Shown piece by piece: positions 1 through 10,836 of a stretch of 64,000 nucleotides of DNA. The position numbers were made by a program, and so were the translations under genes. The DNA lies in assembly GCA_004380135.1 (NCBI GenBank), contig QXCR01000044.1, forward strand, positions 1-64,000, written 5' to 3'. Numbering within the stretch: position 1 is the stretch's first letter; each line of letters begins with the position of its first letter. The notes under the pieces were generated by a model. The model worked only from the letters and a program-made list of their open reading frames with translations. It was not told where the DNA came from and searched no databases. Source of the DNA: Stemphylium vesicarium (taxonomy: Eukaryota; Ascomycota; Dothideomycetes; Pleosporales; Pleosporaceae).

Positions 1-17
1 CCACCCCCTTCCCCACC

Positions 18-1462
18 ATGCCCGCCGACCTCCCAGATGAACTGATCTTGTACATCTTTGAAAACTCCAGGTGCGACCCATGTAGATCGGCGCCCACCCA
101 CCATGTCCATGCGAGTACCCTTGCTGCTCTTTGTCTTGTTTGCACAAGATTCGATCGCATCGCCAAACTCATTCTCTACGAGTTCGTCGAACGGCATCCA
201 GCTTACCTTTACAAGGACATGGCTTCAGACCTCTTCATTAGTCTCGTCCAGGAAAAGAGAAGGATAGAAAACTCGGGGAGCTGTGCCGTGGAGCGGCCGC
301 TTCTGGCTTCCATGATCAAGTATCTCTGCGAAAAGGCCCCCTGAATAAAACATACAGACTCGGACCTAGGCCTAATGTCAGCGCCGAAGAGAAGCCTGTC
401 CTGGAAAATATTCCCGCACAATTTCAACTACCAGATACTACCCTTCTAATGGACCGATTTTCTTTAAACGAGAATTTGTTTTTCGAGTTGATAGCCTTCA
501 AGGTGCCCGACCTGGAGAGTCTATGGACACGCCCACCCGTGTGTACCTTCCCGCACCTTTAGAACCACCTTCTCCTCGAGGGTATCAGCCGTTCGGCCTT
601 TGGCATGCCTTGGCCTAATGTTCATGATTTAGCACACCTCAAGACGTTACACATTGACCTCGTGTGTACGCCCGAAATGCCGACCAATCTTGTCCTGCCT
701 CTGCTGCTGCTACCTAGTTTAGAGAACCTTACCATCGGTTCATGGGGTGGCAATCTCGATATAGCCTTGGGTGGCTGGGATGCGGGAGACACAAGTCCAG
801 ACGATCGTGACACCCACGTGTTCGGCCGTCCTTGGGTATGGCCGCAACGCTCCTCGCCTATAGCCGGCCTCTCTCTCATCGAATCCTATGTTTCCGAGGA
901 CATAGTCATGAAAATGATCAACTCTTACCGTGCCCTGAAGCGGTTCGAATGTACCCGGCCGTTAGCTTGGACGCAATGGTTTGGCCGTCTTTTTCCCGCA
1001 CTGGAAGGGCACTCTAAGAGTATTGAAGGCTTATTCGTCAGCGCAGGGATGATCAAACATTCGCTTCAAGATACTGGCCTTGCTAAGCTATGGTTTCTCT
1101 GTGAGCTAGAGACCCTCAAAGTTGCTCGGTTTACGCTCTACATGCTTTGCGACTTTGAGTCAAACCAAGATATGTTCTTCGATCTTTTACCACCGAGCAT
1201 TGAACATATCATCGTCGACCTACCAGCGAGGATAGATACAACAGCTGACGATATATTACTTGGTCTTCTCGATAAGAAGGAGCCCCGACGCTTTCCCTCG
1301 CTACGGAGCATTCATGCCATGTGGAATTCTCATCTGTACGAACGGGATGATGTTGTCTCGCTAGACCCTCTACGGCAATTCCTAAACACTAGAGATGCAT
1401 TCGAAATATCTCCGGTAAGATTCGATATGACATTAAGCATCAGAGAGGATCAAGGCAAGTGA
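18..1462 (+). pseudogene. Broken F-box / leucine-rich-repeat-like gene
   Basis: The first reading frame (18-344) begins with an F-box-like segment (LPDELILYIFEN, then LCLVCTRFDRIAK) as in fungal F-box adaptors of SCF ubiquitin ligases. It stops at TGA 342-344, just after a run of five C (337-341). One extra C there would join it to a frame that runs open from about 341 to 1462, with a second break, TAG at 560-562. The 605-1462 part (285 residues from its first ATG) is leucine-rich with no clear domain, as usual for the variable half of these proteins. An intron removing both breaks was looked for and not seen. Seen: one frameshift and one stop. Inferred: a decayed or mis-assembled F-box gene, about 480 residues when intact. 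Confidence 0.65.
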
Positions 1463-1815
1463 ACGCAAAGCTTTTGGGTGCAGCATCACTAACAGTCCCC
1501 TAGCAGAAGAGTTCGCCAACATAAACAATCTTAGCTAGGCAGGCGCGTATGCTAAAAATGGCCGAAACGATCCGGCTGAACCATCAGAGAGATATTTCGA
1601 TTTCACGTGTCCAGATCGCTACTGTAAAGAAGAAAGGCAGGATCAGCGAGACTCGGGGTATTGAAGTTTCACGTCTCTTCTTCAACAGTAGCATGCCCTC
1701 ACATAGATATAGCTAGATCACGCTACTGGCTTCCGGAGTTTTTGGAAATTATACAATCCAACTTTACATTGTTTTATCACCCTCAAGTCTGGCAGAGTCC
1801 TATTTTGTTGGTCAC
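1463..1815. other. Intergenic, no gene seen
   Basis: Separates the 3' ends of the F-box remnant and the ene-reductase gene. I see no coding exon, RNA gene or repeat. Confidence 0.5.
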
Positions 1816-2986
1816 CTAAGCCTTCGCCATTGCTTTTAAATACTGCTGACTGTGTGGGTAGTCGACATAACCCACAGGCGTCTTTGGAGTGTAAAAGACA
1901 CTGCGATCGTACTTGGTAAGCGGCACACTTTCCTTAACACGAAACACCAAATCTGGGTTGGCCACAAAGTATCGCCCAAACGCGACAATGATATCGTAAG
2001 ATGAGTACTTTTCATCTACCGCTTGCTTCGCTGAATCAGGTAAGAAGCCTCCCGCCAGCATGACGGGAGTAGTGTTGCTCCACTGTTCTATCATCCAATC
2101 CACGCTCTTGTGTCCTCCGCAATCGGAATCGTCGTTTCCAGTAATGCGGGCCTCGATGAGGTGAAGGTAGGCTAGACCCAGGGGCTTCAGGCCCTCCAGA
2201 AGATACTCGAACGTTGGCTCTGGCTCCTCCATCAACATGCCGTTGAAGTCGCTATAGGGACTAAGACGCATGGCGGTTCTGTTCGCTCCAATTGCTGTAG
2301 CGACTGCTTTGGTCACCTCCATGTGGAATCGTGTGCGCTTCTCAAGGCTACCGCCCCACTCGTCCGTTCGTTGGTTACATGTCGACTGCAGGAATTGATC
2401 GAGTAGGTAGCCATTGGCACCGTGTATTTCAACGCCGTCGAACCCAGCAGCGATAGCATTCTTTGCAGCGGTGGCATAGTCTCCAACTGTTGTCCAGATC
2501 ATCTCCTCCGTCATCGCTTTTGGAGTTGGGCTCTGGGCATTGACGGGGATGGCGCTTGATGAAACCATCATCAAACCCTCTTCATCGACAACTTGAGGGG
2601 TGGCAGTCCGGCCTTGGTGCCAGAGTTGACAGTATATTGCACAACCTTTGGCGTGTACTGCGTCCGTAATCTCCCTCCAAGCAAGGATCTGAGCATCCGA
2701 CCAAATCCCCGGAGCATTGCGGCATCCGACGGCATTTTGGGCGATGATGGTAGCTTCGCTGACAATGAGAGTCCCTGGTACACACGCTCTCTGCTCATAG
2801 TACTCTAAGAAGACATGTTAGCAACGAGTCGTCCTCCGATGCTGCATCGGTGGTTGCTGTAGTACCTTTGCTCAAAGGTGTGGCTGTGTAATCGTCACCC
2901 ATACGGTACCGAGTGAGTGGCGCCATCGCAACGCGATGTTCCAGGCCCGTGGGCCCTACTGTCAATGGTTGAAAAAGGCGTGACAT
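1816..2986 (-). CDS. Old Yellow Enzyme family NADH:flavin oxidoreductase (ene-reductase)
   Basis: FMN-dependent TIM-barrel enzyme predicted to reduce activated C=C bonds with NAD(P)H in the cytosol. Two exons, 2986-2866 and 2804-1816, joined over a 61-bp intron (2805-2865), give 369 residues, the family length. The N-terminus reads LFQPLTVG then MAPLTRYR (FMN-binding strand 1). The join gives the family hallmark KEYYEQRA. Later come YCQLWHQGR, the His/Asn substrate pair in VEIHGANGYLLDQFLQ, RTDEWGGSLEKRTRF, and the phosphate-binding strand IIVAFGRYFVANPD. It is transcribed divergently from the MFS gene at 3709; their shared promoter holds a CGG-N11-CCGA site also found upstream of the hydrolase, permease and amidase genes. 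Fungal relatives include HxnT of nicotinate catabolism and secondary-metabolite ene-reductases; the true substrate is unknown. Confidence 0.9.
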
Positions 2987-3708
2987 AGTGGTGTTTGGCG
3001 TGAAGATGCTTGATCGAGCGTGAACAACACATTTTCATTGCGAACATACCGGCTTTTAATAAGACTCTGCTATCATAAGACGGGATAAACTGAGCTCGCA
3101 GTCAATCGAACATTTTGTGGCCTATTACTAAGAGAGGCTTCAGTTTGCGCTCGATCGCTGGGATCTATCTCGGCAAACCACGCCCAAATTCAGGCGGCAT
3201 GTCCCACGGCCAGCCATGATGCCGAGAACTCGGCGTGATCTGTATTGAGTTAAGATGTGTGCCTTGGCCCTGGTATCCACAAGCGATGACGATGACCGTT
3301 GCGCCGTGGGTCTGCCATGCGTCGGCTCAAAAAGTGCCGAAAGCCTCCAGGGCTGCCCAGGTGGTCGCGCTAACCGGTCCCCACTAGGTAGCACCCGTCC
3401 CGTCATCGGACACTTCTTGTCCACAATCCACTTGCGTTATCTCAGCGTGTATGTGATTCTGTCGGTTGCATTCCTTCCCAGCACATGGCTTTTTGTCTTC
3501 CGATGCTTTCTGGGGGCGACCGTGACGCCAAAATTATCCAGGTAGGGCAAGGTTCAGAGGCCCGCCCGGCTGAACAACACCCTGCCCTTCGACTTGCACG
3601 CTAGCCCTCAGGGCTGTTGTACGGAGCCCTCAATTTTCTTCTTCAAATGCATATCTTTCAACTAGATATGTCTTCGCAATACACATCGACCCTCGCATCA
3701 AGATACAC
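2987..3708. other. Divergent promoter region between ene-reductase and MFS transporter
   Basis: 722 bp with no convincing exon. It must hold both promoters. A CGG-N11-CCGA site lies at 3323-3339. Confidence 0.5.
3323..3339. promoter_or_regulatory. Candidate Zn2Cys6 operator, CGG-N11-CCG (site 1)
   Basis: Inverted CGG triplets 11 bases apart, flanked as TCGG...CCGA. Lies 337 bp upstream of the ene-reductase start and 370 bp upstream of the MFS start. Same spacing and 3' A as four other sites in this gene block. Binding by the regulator at 7613-10255 is inferred. Confidence 0.4.
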
Positions 3709-5642
3709 ATGATGAGGAGCGAGCAAACCACCATCGACGCGACAAACCTATCGCATCGCCCCCAAGGTAACGATACGCGGTCTCAACACGGTATCGAAGA
3801 AAAGCCAGCCGGCGAAGACTATCTGTACCATTCAGGGACGCCTAGGTCAATCCATGAAAGCCTATCGCCTCATTCGACGACCGAGCATGACGCCGACGAC
3901 AATAGCGATGCGGCGTCTGTTGGCGGCCAAAGGAACACGATGACTTCAATTCAGCTGAGAATCGCGATTCCCGCGCTCTCTGTCTGCTTGTTCGTCTCCT
4001 TCATCGACCAAACGAGCGTTTCAACTGCGACACCTGCAATCGCCGTTGATCTGAGCACTGGGACTGCGACCTCGTGGATCGGCACCTCGTTTTTGATAGC
4101 CTCGACAGCTTTCCAGCTCATCAACGGCCGATTGTCGGATATATTTGGCCGAAAAAATTTACTGCTCATCAGTCTGACGCTCATGGCTCTTGGGGATCTT
4201 GGTTGCGGTTTCGCGCAAACGTCGATACAGCTGTTCGTGCTCCGCGCGATCGCGGGCATCGGCGGTGGCGGGATCAACAGTCTGGTTATGATCATAGTGA
4301 GCGATATCACAACTTTGCAGAACCGTGGTAAATATCAAGGTAGGATCATCCATCATATCGCAACTAGTGTGACGGGCTGATGTTCTTTGTAGGCTGGTTA
4401 GGTGCGATTATTGCTTTAGGCAATGGCGCCGGCCCCTTCCTCGGAGGTGCCATTGTCGAAGGAGCCACATGGAGATGGGTCTTCTGGATGATCCCCATCA
4501 TGGCCATTCCTACAACCCTGGTTATTATGTTCTTCTTACCTTTGAAACATCGATCCGGCAACCACCTCGAGAAGGTCAAGAAGATCGACTATGGCGGCAT
4601 GGTGCTAAATATTGCATCCACACTTCTCCTGCTCATACCCTTATCTGGAGGCGGTGTTACCTATGCCTGGGCTTCTCCGTTCTTCATCGCCTGCACCGTC
4701 ATTGGCGCGGTGCTGGGGGTTCTGTTCGTGCTCTACGAGTGGAAATTCGTGGCACTTCCGATAATGCCACTCCGGTTGTATCGCGCACCCCACTGCTGGG
4801 CGCTGTATCTCCAAACCTTCCTAATCGGACTTGCATATTTCGGCAACTTCTTTTACCTGCCAATCTACTTCCAATCGGTCCTACGCTATTCTCCCTTGGC
4901 CTCGGGTGCATTGATTCTGCCGGTGGTCATTACGACTTCTTTCACGTCCATTGCGTCAGGCCAGTACATGAATCGAGTTGGGAGCTACATGCACTGCATC
5001 CTCGTTGGATTCGCCCTGTGGACACTGGGAAATGGCCTTACTTTGCTTTTTGATCGAGATACTGGCTTGGCTGTGCTCATTGTCGTCCTTATTGTCGAAG
5101 GAGCTGGCATTGGTTTAACACTTCAGCCCACGCTAGTGGGGATGTACGCCAATAGCCGTGGCGAAGATCGTGCGGTCGCGACCGGATTACGCAACTTTAT
5201 TCGTACTATAGGTGGAGCCTTCGGTCTGGTCATCTCTGGGGTCATCCTGTCGAACACACTCAGTCGAGATTTGTCACACAGACCCTTTGTATCTGAGAGG
5301 TTGATGAGTCAACTGACTTCTTCGACTTACGATCTTGGCCAGTTTGGGCTCACTGACAGTCAGCAAAAAGACGTTTTCGACGTCTATATGGTGGGGTTAC
5401 ATTACATCTTCATCTTTTTCACGATATGTTCGGGGTCGAGCTTGTGTTTGACCTTTTGGGTAGGTAACACAAGTCTAAAAGCACCAAAGAAGATGGACGA
5501 GGAGGAAGGAGTAGCTTCAACAACAGAGGATGATGTCCACGCTGAGCAGGTCATAGATGGTCAAGACGTCGAAACAAAAGCCATCATCGTTGACAAGTTG
5601 GACGGAAAATTAGGAGAAGGTGCAGAAAGTAAAAGCGGCTAA
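3709..5642 (+). CDS. MFS transporter, DHA2 (14-TM drug:H+ antiporter) type
   Basis: Plasma-membrane facilitator of the major facilitator superfamily. Exons 3709-4339 and 4393-5642 flank a 53-bp intron (donor GTAGGA, acceptor TTTGTAG) and give 626 residues. A hydrophilic N-tail of about 75 residues precedes TM1 (IAIPALSVCLFVSFIDQTSVSTATPAI). The loop motif NGRLSDIFGRKN is motif A. The intron falls at the conserved KYQGWLGA junction, followed by NGAGPFLGGAIVEGATWRWVFWM (motif C region), and about 14 hydrophobic segments are present, as expected for DHA2. An acidic cytosolic C-tail follows. Substrate is unknown: family members export drugs, toxins or metabolites, or import amino acids and siderophores. 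Its shared promoter with the ene-reductase and its position suggest a role in the adjacent cluster. Confidence 0.9.
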
Positions 5643-6099
5643 ATGTGAGCAGTTTGATACTTGGGATCACAAGCCGTCCCACGTGTCTAGGCAACAATGT
5701 ACTTTTCGTAGCTCGCCTTCGTGACACCATGACCACGTTGCTTATGAAGCCAGCAAACTCTGAATCCAAAGAACAAATATTCCTAAGTTTATCCCTACCA
5801 CTAGAGAGTCGCAAGAACAAACACTTCTATTGATGAAGATGATTGCTGCGGTTGTCCGGTGGTCATAGCTGCTGGTCACAGAGACAGGGCGGGGACGGCG
5901 AGCCTCGTATCGAGGCAAGCACGCTGCTGCGTCAAGAATGACGCCGGATACATACGACGCAATATTTCCTAGCAATGCATGACATGAACTGCAACATACT
6001 GTTCGCATGTCTTGGTGGTATCATCCTTGTTTTCTGGATATGCCGACTTAGGTAGGTTACAATGCCGCCCCACAAAATGCCGCTCGTTATCGGCGTCCC

Positions 6100-6116
6100 C
6101 GGATTGGTCTGCACCG
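6100..6116. promoter_or_regulatory. Candidate Zn2Cys6 operator, CGG-N11-CCG (site 2)
   Basis: Inverted CGG triplets 11 bases apart, followed by A, 347 bp upstream of the hydrolase start. Paired with site 3 at 57-bp offset, that is between five and six helical turns. Confidence 0.4.
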
Positions 6117-6156
6117 ACTACCCTAACGCGCAACTTCCGGGGCAATGTTCTACATG

Positions 6157-6173
6157 CGGGTCTTTCCAAGCCG
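6157..6173. promoter_or_regulatory. Candidate Zn2Cys6 operator, CGG-N11-CCG (site 3)
   Basis: Second copy in the same promoter, followed by A, 290 bp upstream of the hydrolase start. Confidence 0.4.
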
Positions 6174-6463
6174 ATACTCCAAATCCTTCTGATAACAACA
6201 GGATGGAGTAAAGTCGGCGATTCGCACGGGGCTCGCATCGTGAATAACAGCAACATGTGAGGGGTTGGCGATTGCGTAACAGCACCACGGATCAGAGCGG
6301 CCGATGATCCAACGGTACAGCATGATAGCCGGGAACATCTCTGCAGCTGTTAAGTATTTATGTCCGTCACGAACAACTTGAGACAAGATTATTCCAATCA
6401 GCACCCAGGTATCCTTCACATCAACCTTTTTACTTCCGTACCGTTGTTGTCACCCCCGTCAAT

Positions 6464-7514
6464 ATGCCTGAAGTCTACGCTGCTCCTCCTGACTACGCCT
6501 TCCCTCGAAACTTTAAGGGTTATGGCGAAAAGGGTCTTGAAGGGCTGAAATGGCCAAACAACGCTAAGATAGCCGTCTCTTTCGTCATCAACTATGAAGA
6601 GGTACGCTCGCTTATCCAAACAATTTATAACCACCCATATGCGATCCTAACATACCATGTAGGGCGGTGAGCGCTCAGTAATGAAAGGCGACGGTGTATC
6701 CGAGATCAGCCTGCGCGAATACCCAGCACAGCACAGGATCAATGAGCGCGACTACAGCGGCGAGTCAGAATTCGAGTATGGCTCCCGCGCCGGCTGGTGG
6801 CGCATCTTCAAGCTTTTCAACGACTACAAGATGAAATTCACGCTCTACGCTGTTGGTTCGGCAGTCGAGGAGCAGCCCGAAGCAGTGACCCGCTCGGTGG
6901 AGGAAGGTCACGACATCGCCTCCCACGCGTATCGCTGGATCGATCACGCCAACCTATCAGTTGAAGCCGAGAAGCAGCATATCAGAGACGGCATCACCGC
7001 GTTGAAGAAACTCGCTGGTTACGCGCCGAAAGGCTGGTACTATGGAAGGCCTTCACCACAAAGCAGAGCTCTAATTCCCCTCGTGTACGAAGAGATGGGA
7101 GAGGAGCTACTCTGGGCCAGTGACACATACGCCGATGACCTTCCGTACTGGACAGACCTGCCGCAAGAGCGCGGGAGCGCAAATCCCAAAGGTTGCCTCA
7201 TGGTGCCTTACAGCTACGACTGCAATGACTTTAAGTTCCATTGCCAAGGTACTGGCTTCCGCAGTTCAGGTGCTTTCTACGAGCATCTCAAGAATGCTTT
7301 CGACATTCTGTATGAGGAGGGTGAGGCGGGAGCGCCAAAGATGATGACTATTGGCTTACATTGCCGCATCATTGGAAGGCCAGGACGATTCAAGGCGCTG
7401 CAAGATTTTGTCAAGTATATATCTGAGAAAGAGGGGGTTTGGGTCGCTACAAGGACACAGATCGCGGAGTCCTTCAGGAAGCAATTTCCTTATAAGAAGG
7501 GTCAGCTTGCGTAA
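6464..7514 (+). CDS. Polysaccharide-deacetylase-fold hydrolase, PuuE allantoinase / cyclic imide hydrolase type
   Basis: Exons 6464-6601 and 6663-7514 (61-bp intron, donor GTACGC) give 329 residues. The whole length matches the PuuE group of the CE4/NodB fold, which opens cyclic amide or imide rings rather than deacetylating sugars. Visible marks: VSFVINYEEGGER near residues 38-51, EYGSRAGWWRIF, HDIASHAYRWIDH (about 130-140), KGWYYGR (about 170), DTYADDLPYW, VPYSYDCNDFKF and IGLHCRIIGRPGRFKAL near the end. No signal peptide, so probably cytosolic. Known relatives hydrolyse allantoin, hydantoins or cyclic imides; fungal cluster relatives are annotated as cyclic imide hydrolase (HxnM in nicotinate use, from memory). 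Neighbours (NCS1 permease, amidase) fit ring opening followed by amide hydrolysis. The exact substrate cannot be read from sequence. Confidence 0.85.
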
Positions 7515-7612
7515 ATGATAGGGCAATAAATTAACTCTCTTCCCGTTCATACAAATTTTACAATTTCCTCGTTGTGACAACACTAACAATTGAGTTTGTG
7601 ATCGGAAAATGT

Positions 7613-10255
7613 CTACCGGTAGCCTCCAAAATTCCACTGGTTCACATCCATCATCGTGTGGCTATCCATCTGCATCGCTGCATCTTGGATTGGGTCGACG
7701 CCATAGAATCCAGGGCCTTCATAGCCATTCCAGCTCATCTCAGTCTGTCCGTTTCCAATACCGTCTACTCTCATTGCTGCGTTTGGTAGATGCGCTGTTT
7801 CGTCTCTCACCATCTCGTTCCACATTCTCCAGCCTTGCCAGCCACCCGGTGCTTCTTCATCCACCTCCATGAACGCTTCCTTTACAGCATCAGTCACCAT
7901 ATCCGACAAGGAAGGTTTGCTGCCGCGCCTTCGCTCAGGTGTCGTCTCCCCGTAGCTTTTCCGTCGACCCTGTGGAGATACACTTTCCAAAGTTGGCTCT
8001 GTATCCATGTCAAGCTGAAGAGGCCGGGAGCCGTTGGCATGCAGGGTTGTGCTGGATGTCGCATTGACGACTGTTTTGAACAAGCTTCCGGACAAGGCGT
8101 CAAAGATGTCGCGATATTTGATAGCGCCTGGCCACTTTTCGCCGAATATCGTCAAAATCTGAGAGCAAGCGCGGGTAGCCTCAAGAACATCGTAGGAAAA
8201 GAGCGAGCGGTCGCGCCAAATGCAGTACACTAATGTCAGACCGGCAACGAAGCATGAGTGCAGGGAGATCATGGTGTATGTCAAGGTCCGATTCTGGCTT
8301 AGTCGCTTGTAGGCGTTGCAAACACAGGCTGCAGAACGTGCGCAGGTGAGGAAACGCATGTCGGAGGTATCGAGCGTGGGAAGGAAGACGGTGTAAAGGT
8401 AAAGCATCGCCTTGTGGTATTGAACGCCGTAGAAGTCTCGGGCGTCAAGATATGCGCTTTCGGGGTCGTACATCCAAGTGATCTTGTTTTCCTTTTTAGG
8501 TGTTTGAGGATAGGTCTGGAGCCATTCTTCCAGGTCGGTGCGGATCTTGGCCATTCTTCGATCAAGCTTAGCCCGCTGTTCTGGCGTTCCACCGAAAACA
8601 TCTCTGTCGACACGAAACACCGTCTTGTGGATACGTGACTGTATTTGATCGAGTTTGATAATGTGTATGTATGGCTCAATATTAGACCACTGAGCCTTGT
8701 GCGCTTCCGGGGCTTCCTGATGAGTCAAAGTCCAAAACTCCGGGCTGGTACTGGGAAGCTGTGAGACATGTCAGCCAATGCTTTTGGGACCAGTTGATCG
8801 ACCAACATACCTCAACGTTAATGTCCCGATCAGCAATAGCGAAAGCCCTTCCAAGCACAATGCTAGTCACCCGATCGAGACAATAACATGCCCAAAAGGC
8901 TCGGCGTCGAATCTCGGCATCTCTTGCATGCTCAGTAGAAGATATTAAGCTTCTCTTTCTGTGTAAGCCCATCTCGATGCAAACAGAGGTAGCATATCTG
9001 ATCTGTGACCACGCGCCTGCTCCATATGGAGACCTTTGGCCATGTACACCGAGCAAAATAAGGAACTGCACAGTCGCAAGGTTGTGCTGATCTAATATAT
9101 AGTCCATTGGCTCTGTAGCTGCCGCTAGATGATGCTGGGACGTGTTAGAACAAAGAAGACAGATCAAGGTTGGTTTGACTCACTTCGGAATCGACACCAC
9201 ATGGCTTCCGTGTCAATGACAGGAAACGAGCTGTTATGGCATAGATGAGATGGAATATGCTACGCTCGATGATAGATAAAGCGCCTTGAATATACTGCTT
9301 CTCAAATAGTTTGGTGTACACTACGCGATCTAGCAATGGCCAGCGCGTATGTATACGCTCAAAGAACACATCGAAGAGCATACGCGCCTGTTGCCATTCA
9401 GGAAAATCGACTACGTGGTCATCGGAATACGCGGAATCAGGAGGTGGAGGGGGCCTCGCAGTCGTGGAATGATGACTAGCTTGAGGAGCAGGACAATTGG
9501 CTGCTCTCTTACCAGAGCTTCGAAAAATAGAAGACTGTATGATGCGAGCAATCGTAGCACCAGAACTAGACCCAACATAGTAAGGCTCAGAGGTTGTATC
9601 GGTAGTGCCAGACGCGCATAAGGAGAGATAGGCTACACCATCGACAAGCGAAGTCCTGTCGTCACCTTCAAGATCCTCAGAGAAACAATCATCTCGGGAT
9701 TCGCGACGCGAGGCTGTTGTCCGTGGGCGATGAATGGTGGGGTCTTCGTTAGCCGTGGAGGGCGCATTGCGTAACGTCTCCGGGCCATTGTCATAATGGT
9801 CAGATGCATGATCGGGAAGACGAGCCTCGAGAAAGGCGATCCTTTCTTCTAAAGCGTTGATATAACTGGTCAGTTAGAGAAAAAGGCTCGCACTTGCTGG
9901 CGGTCTTGATAAACATACACCGACTTGCCACCAGGGTAATGAGGCCGCAGGGTCTTCTCGTATGCACAGGCTACGCCAGCCCTCTCGCACGATCTGCATA
10001 CAGGACGCCCACCGTCACACTACAAAAGGCTTAGTCAACGGTCGCTTGGTCGAGCATGGACTGACTTACTCGTTGCTTTCGCCGCTTGCATCTCTTGCAG
10101 GCCAGGGCCACTCGTGGCTTCCTCGATGCAGAGGATTGTGGGCCTGGATTCGCGGTATTCGACGGAGCTTCTGTAGGAACAGATGGTGCAGGTATCTGGT
10201 CGTTGGTCGATTCCATCACTCCCTGAACAGGGCTTTCGGGTTGAGACTGCGACAT
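7613..10255 (-). CDS. Zn2Cys6 transcription factor with fungal_trans domain
   Basis: Five exons (10255-10070, 10019-9919, 9865-9184, 9134-8811, 8758-7613) joined over 49-53 bp introns give 812 residues. The frame is open further 5' to about 10342, but only via a GTG, so the first in-frame ATG was taken. Residues 53-80 form a perfect CX2CX6CX6CX2CX6C cluster; intron 1 falls just before its third Cys. A linker then YINALEERIAFLEARL (coiled-coil dimer element) follows, as in the Gal4/Ppr1/UaY class. The middle regulatory domain shows RWPLLDRVVYTKLF, SVCIEMGLHRK, RRRAFWACYCLDR and GRAFAIADRDINVELP. It is divergent from the NCS1 permease gene and sits inside the block, so it is the likely pathway activator acting on CGG-N11-CCGA sites; ligand unknown. 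Confidence 0.88.
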
Positions 10256-10836
10256 GGCATCGTCGTCGATACCATAAGGTGCGATTGAAGGCCCTGAAAT
10301 TGCCGACACGGACTCATAGCGTCGGGCTCCATTGTGCTTCACGTGTGGCGGCTGATCAGAACAGGCGGGCTGCAGGAGCCGATGTATGTCTTATCGTGAG
10401 TTCTCCCAACTTGGCTTAGATACAACGTCATGTGATCTTATCTCGGCTGCATTCTTCCTGGAGGCGCGGGGAAGCGCCTCCAAATCGGAGGCTCTTACGT
10501 TACAACCACAACGACGTCGGAGTTCTGGCATGTTTTCCTATCTCATCCCCTGTTCTTTATCGCGTCTTAACCCTCCCCAGCCAGGCTTGGATGCGATTGA
10601 TGCGCGCGTGGCAACATGTTACATCGGCTGAAAACGCGCCGACAGATGCTGTCGCAGGGGGCTTGTCCAACCTCGTTCGCCAAATGCGTGGGCTGCGTGA
10701 ACTGTCTGGAGTCCGGGCAAGACTGATCGATCGACATATGAGAAAGCGTGACCCGCCAACGTAAAGATGCAGAGAAGGCCACCCTCAAAAATAAACAAAC
10801 TCGTCGCGCCAGACAACCTTTGGACGGCAAGACACC
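10256..10836. other. Divergent promoter region between regulator and permease
   Basis: 581 bp without a supported exon. Contains CGG-N11-CCGA at 10625-10641 and a CGG-N10-CCGA variant at 10366-10381. Confidence 0.5.
10625..10641. promoter_or_regulatory. Candidate Zn2Cys6 operator, CGG-N11-CCG (site 4)
   Basis: Flanked as TCGG...CCGA, 195 bp upstream of the permease start and 369 bp upstream of the regulator start. Could give both pathway induction and autoregulation. Confidence 0.4.

Larger units (their letters stand above)
5643..6463. other. Promoter region of the deacetylase-fold hydrolase
   Basis: 821 bp without a supported exon. Contains two CGG-N11-CCGA sites 57 bp apart (6100 and 6157). 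Confidence 0.5.

Noticed and set aside
10255..10342. Start of the Zn2Cys6 regulator at 10342
   Set aside because: That codon is GTG; the first in-frame ATG is at 10255.
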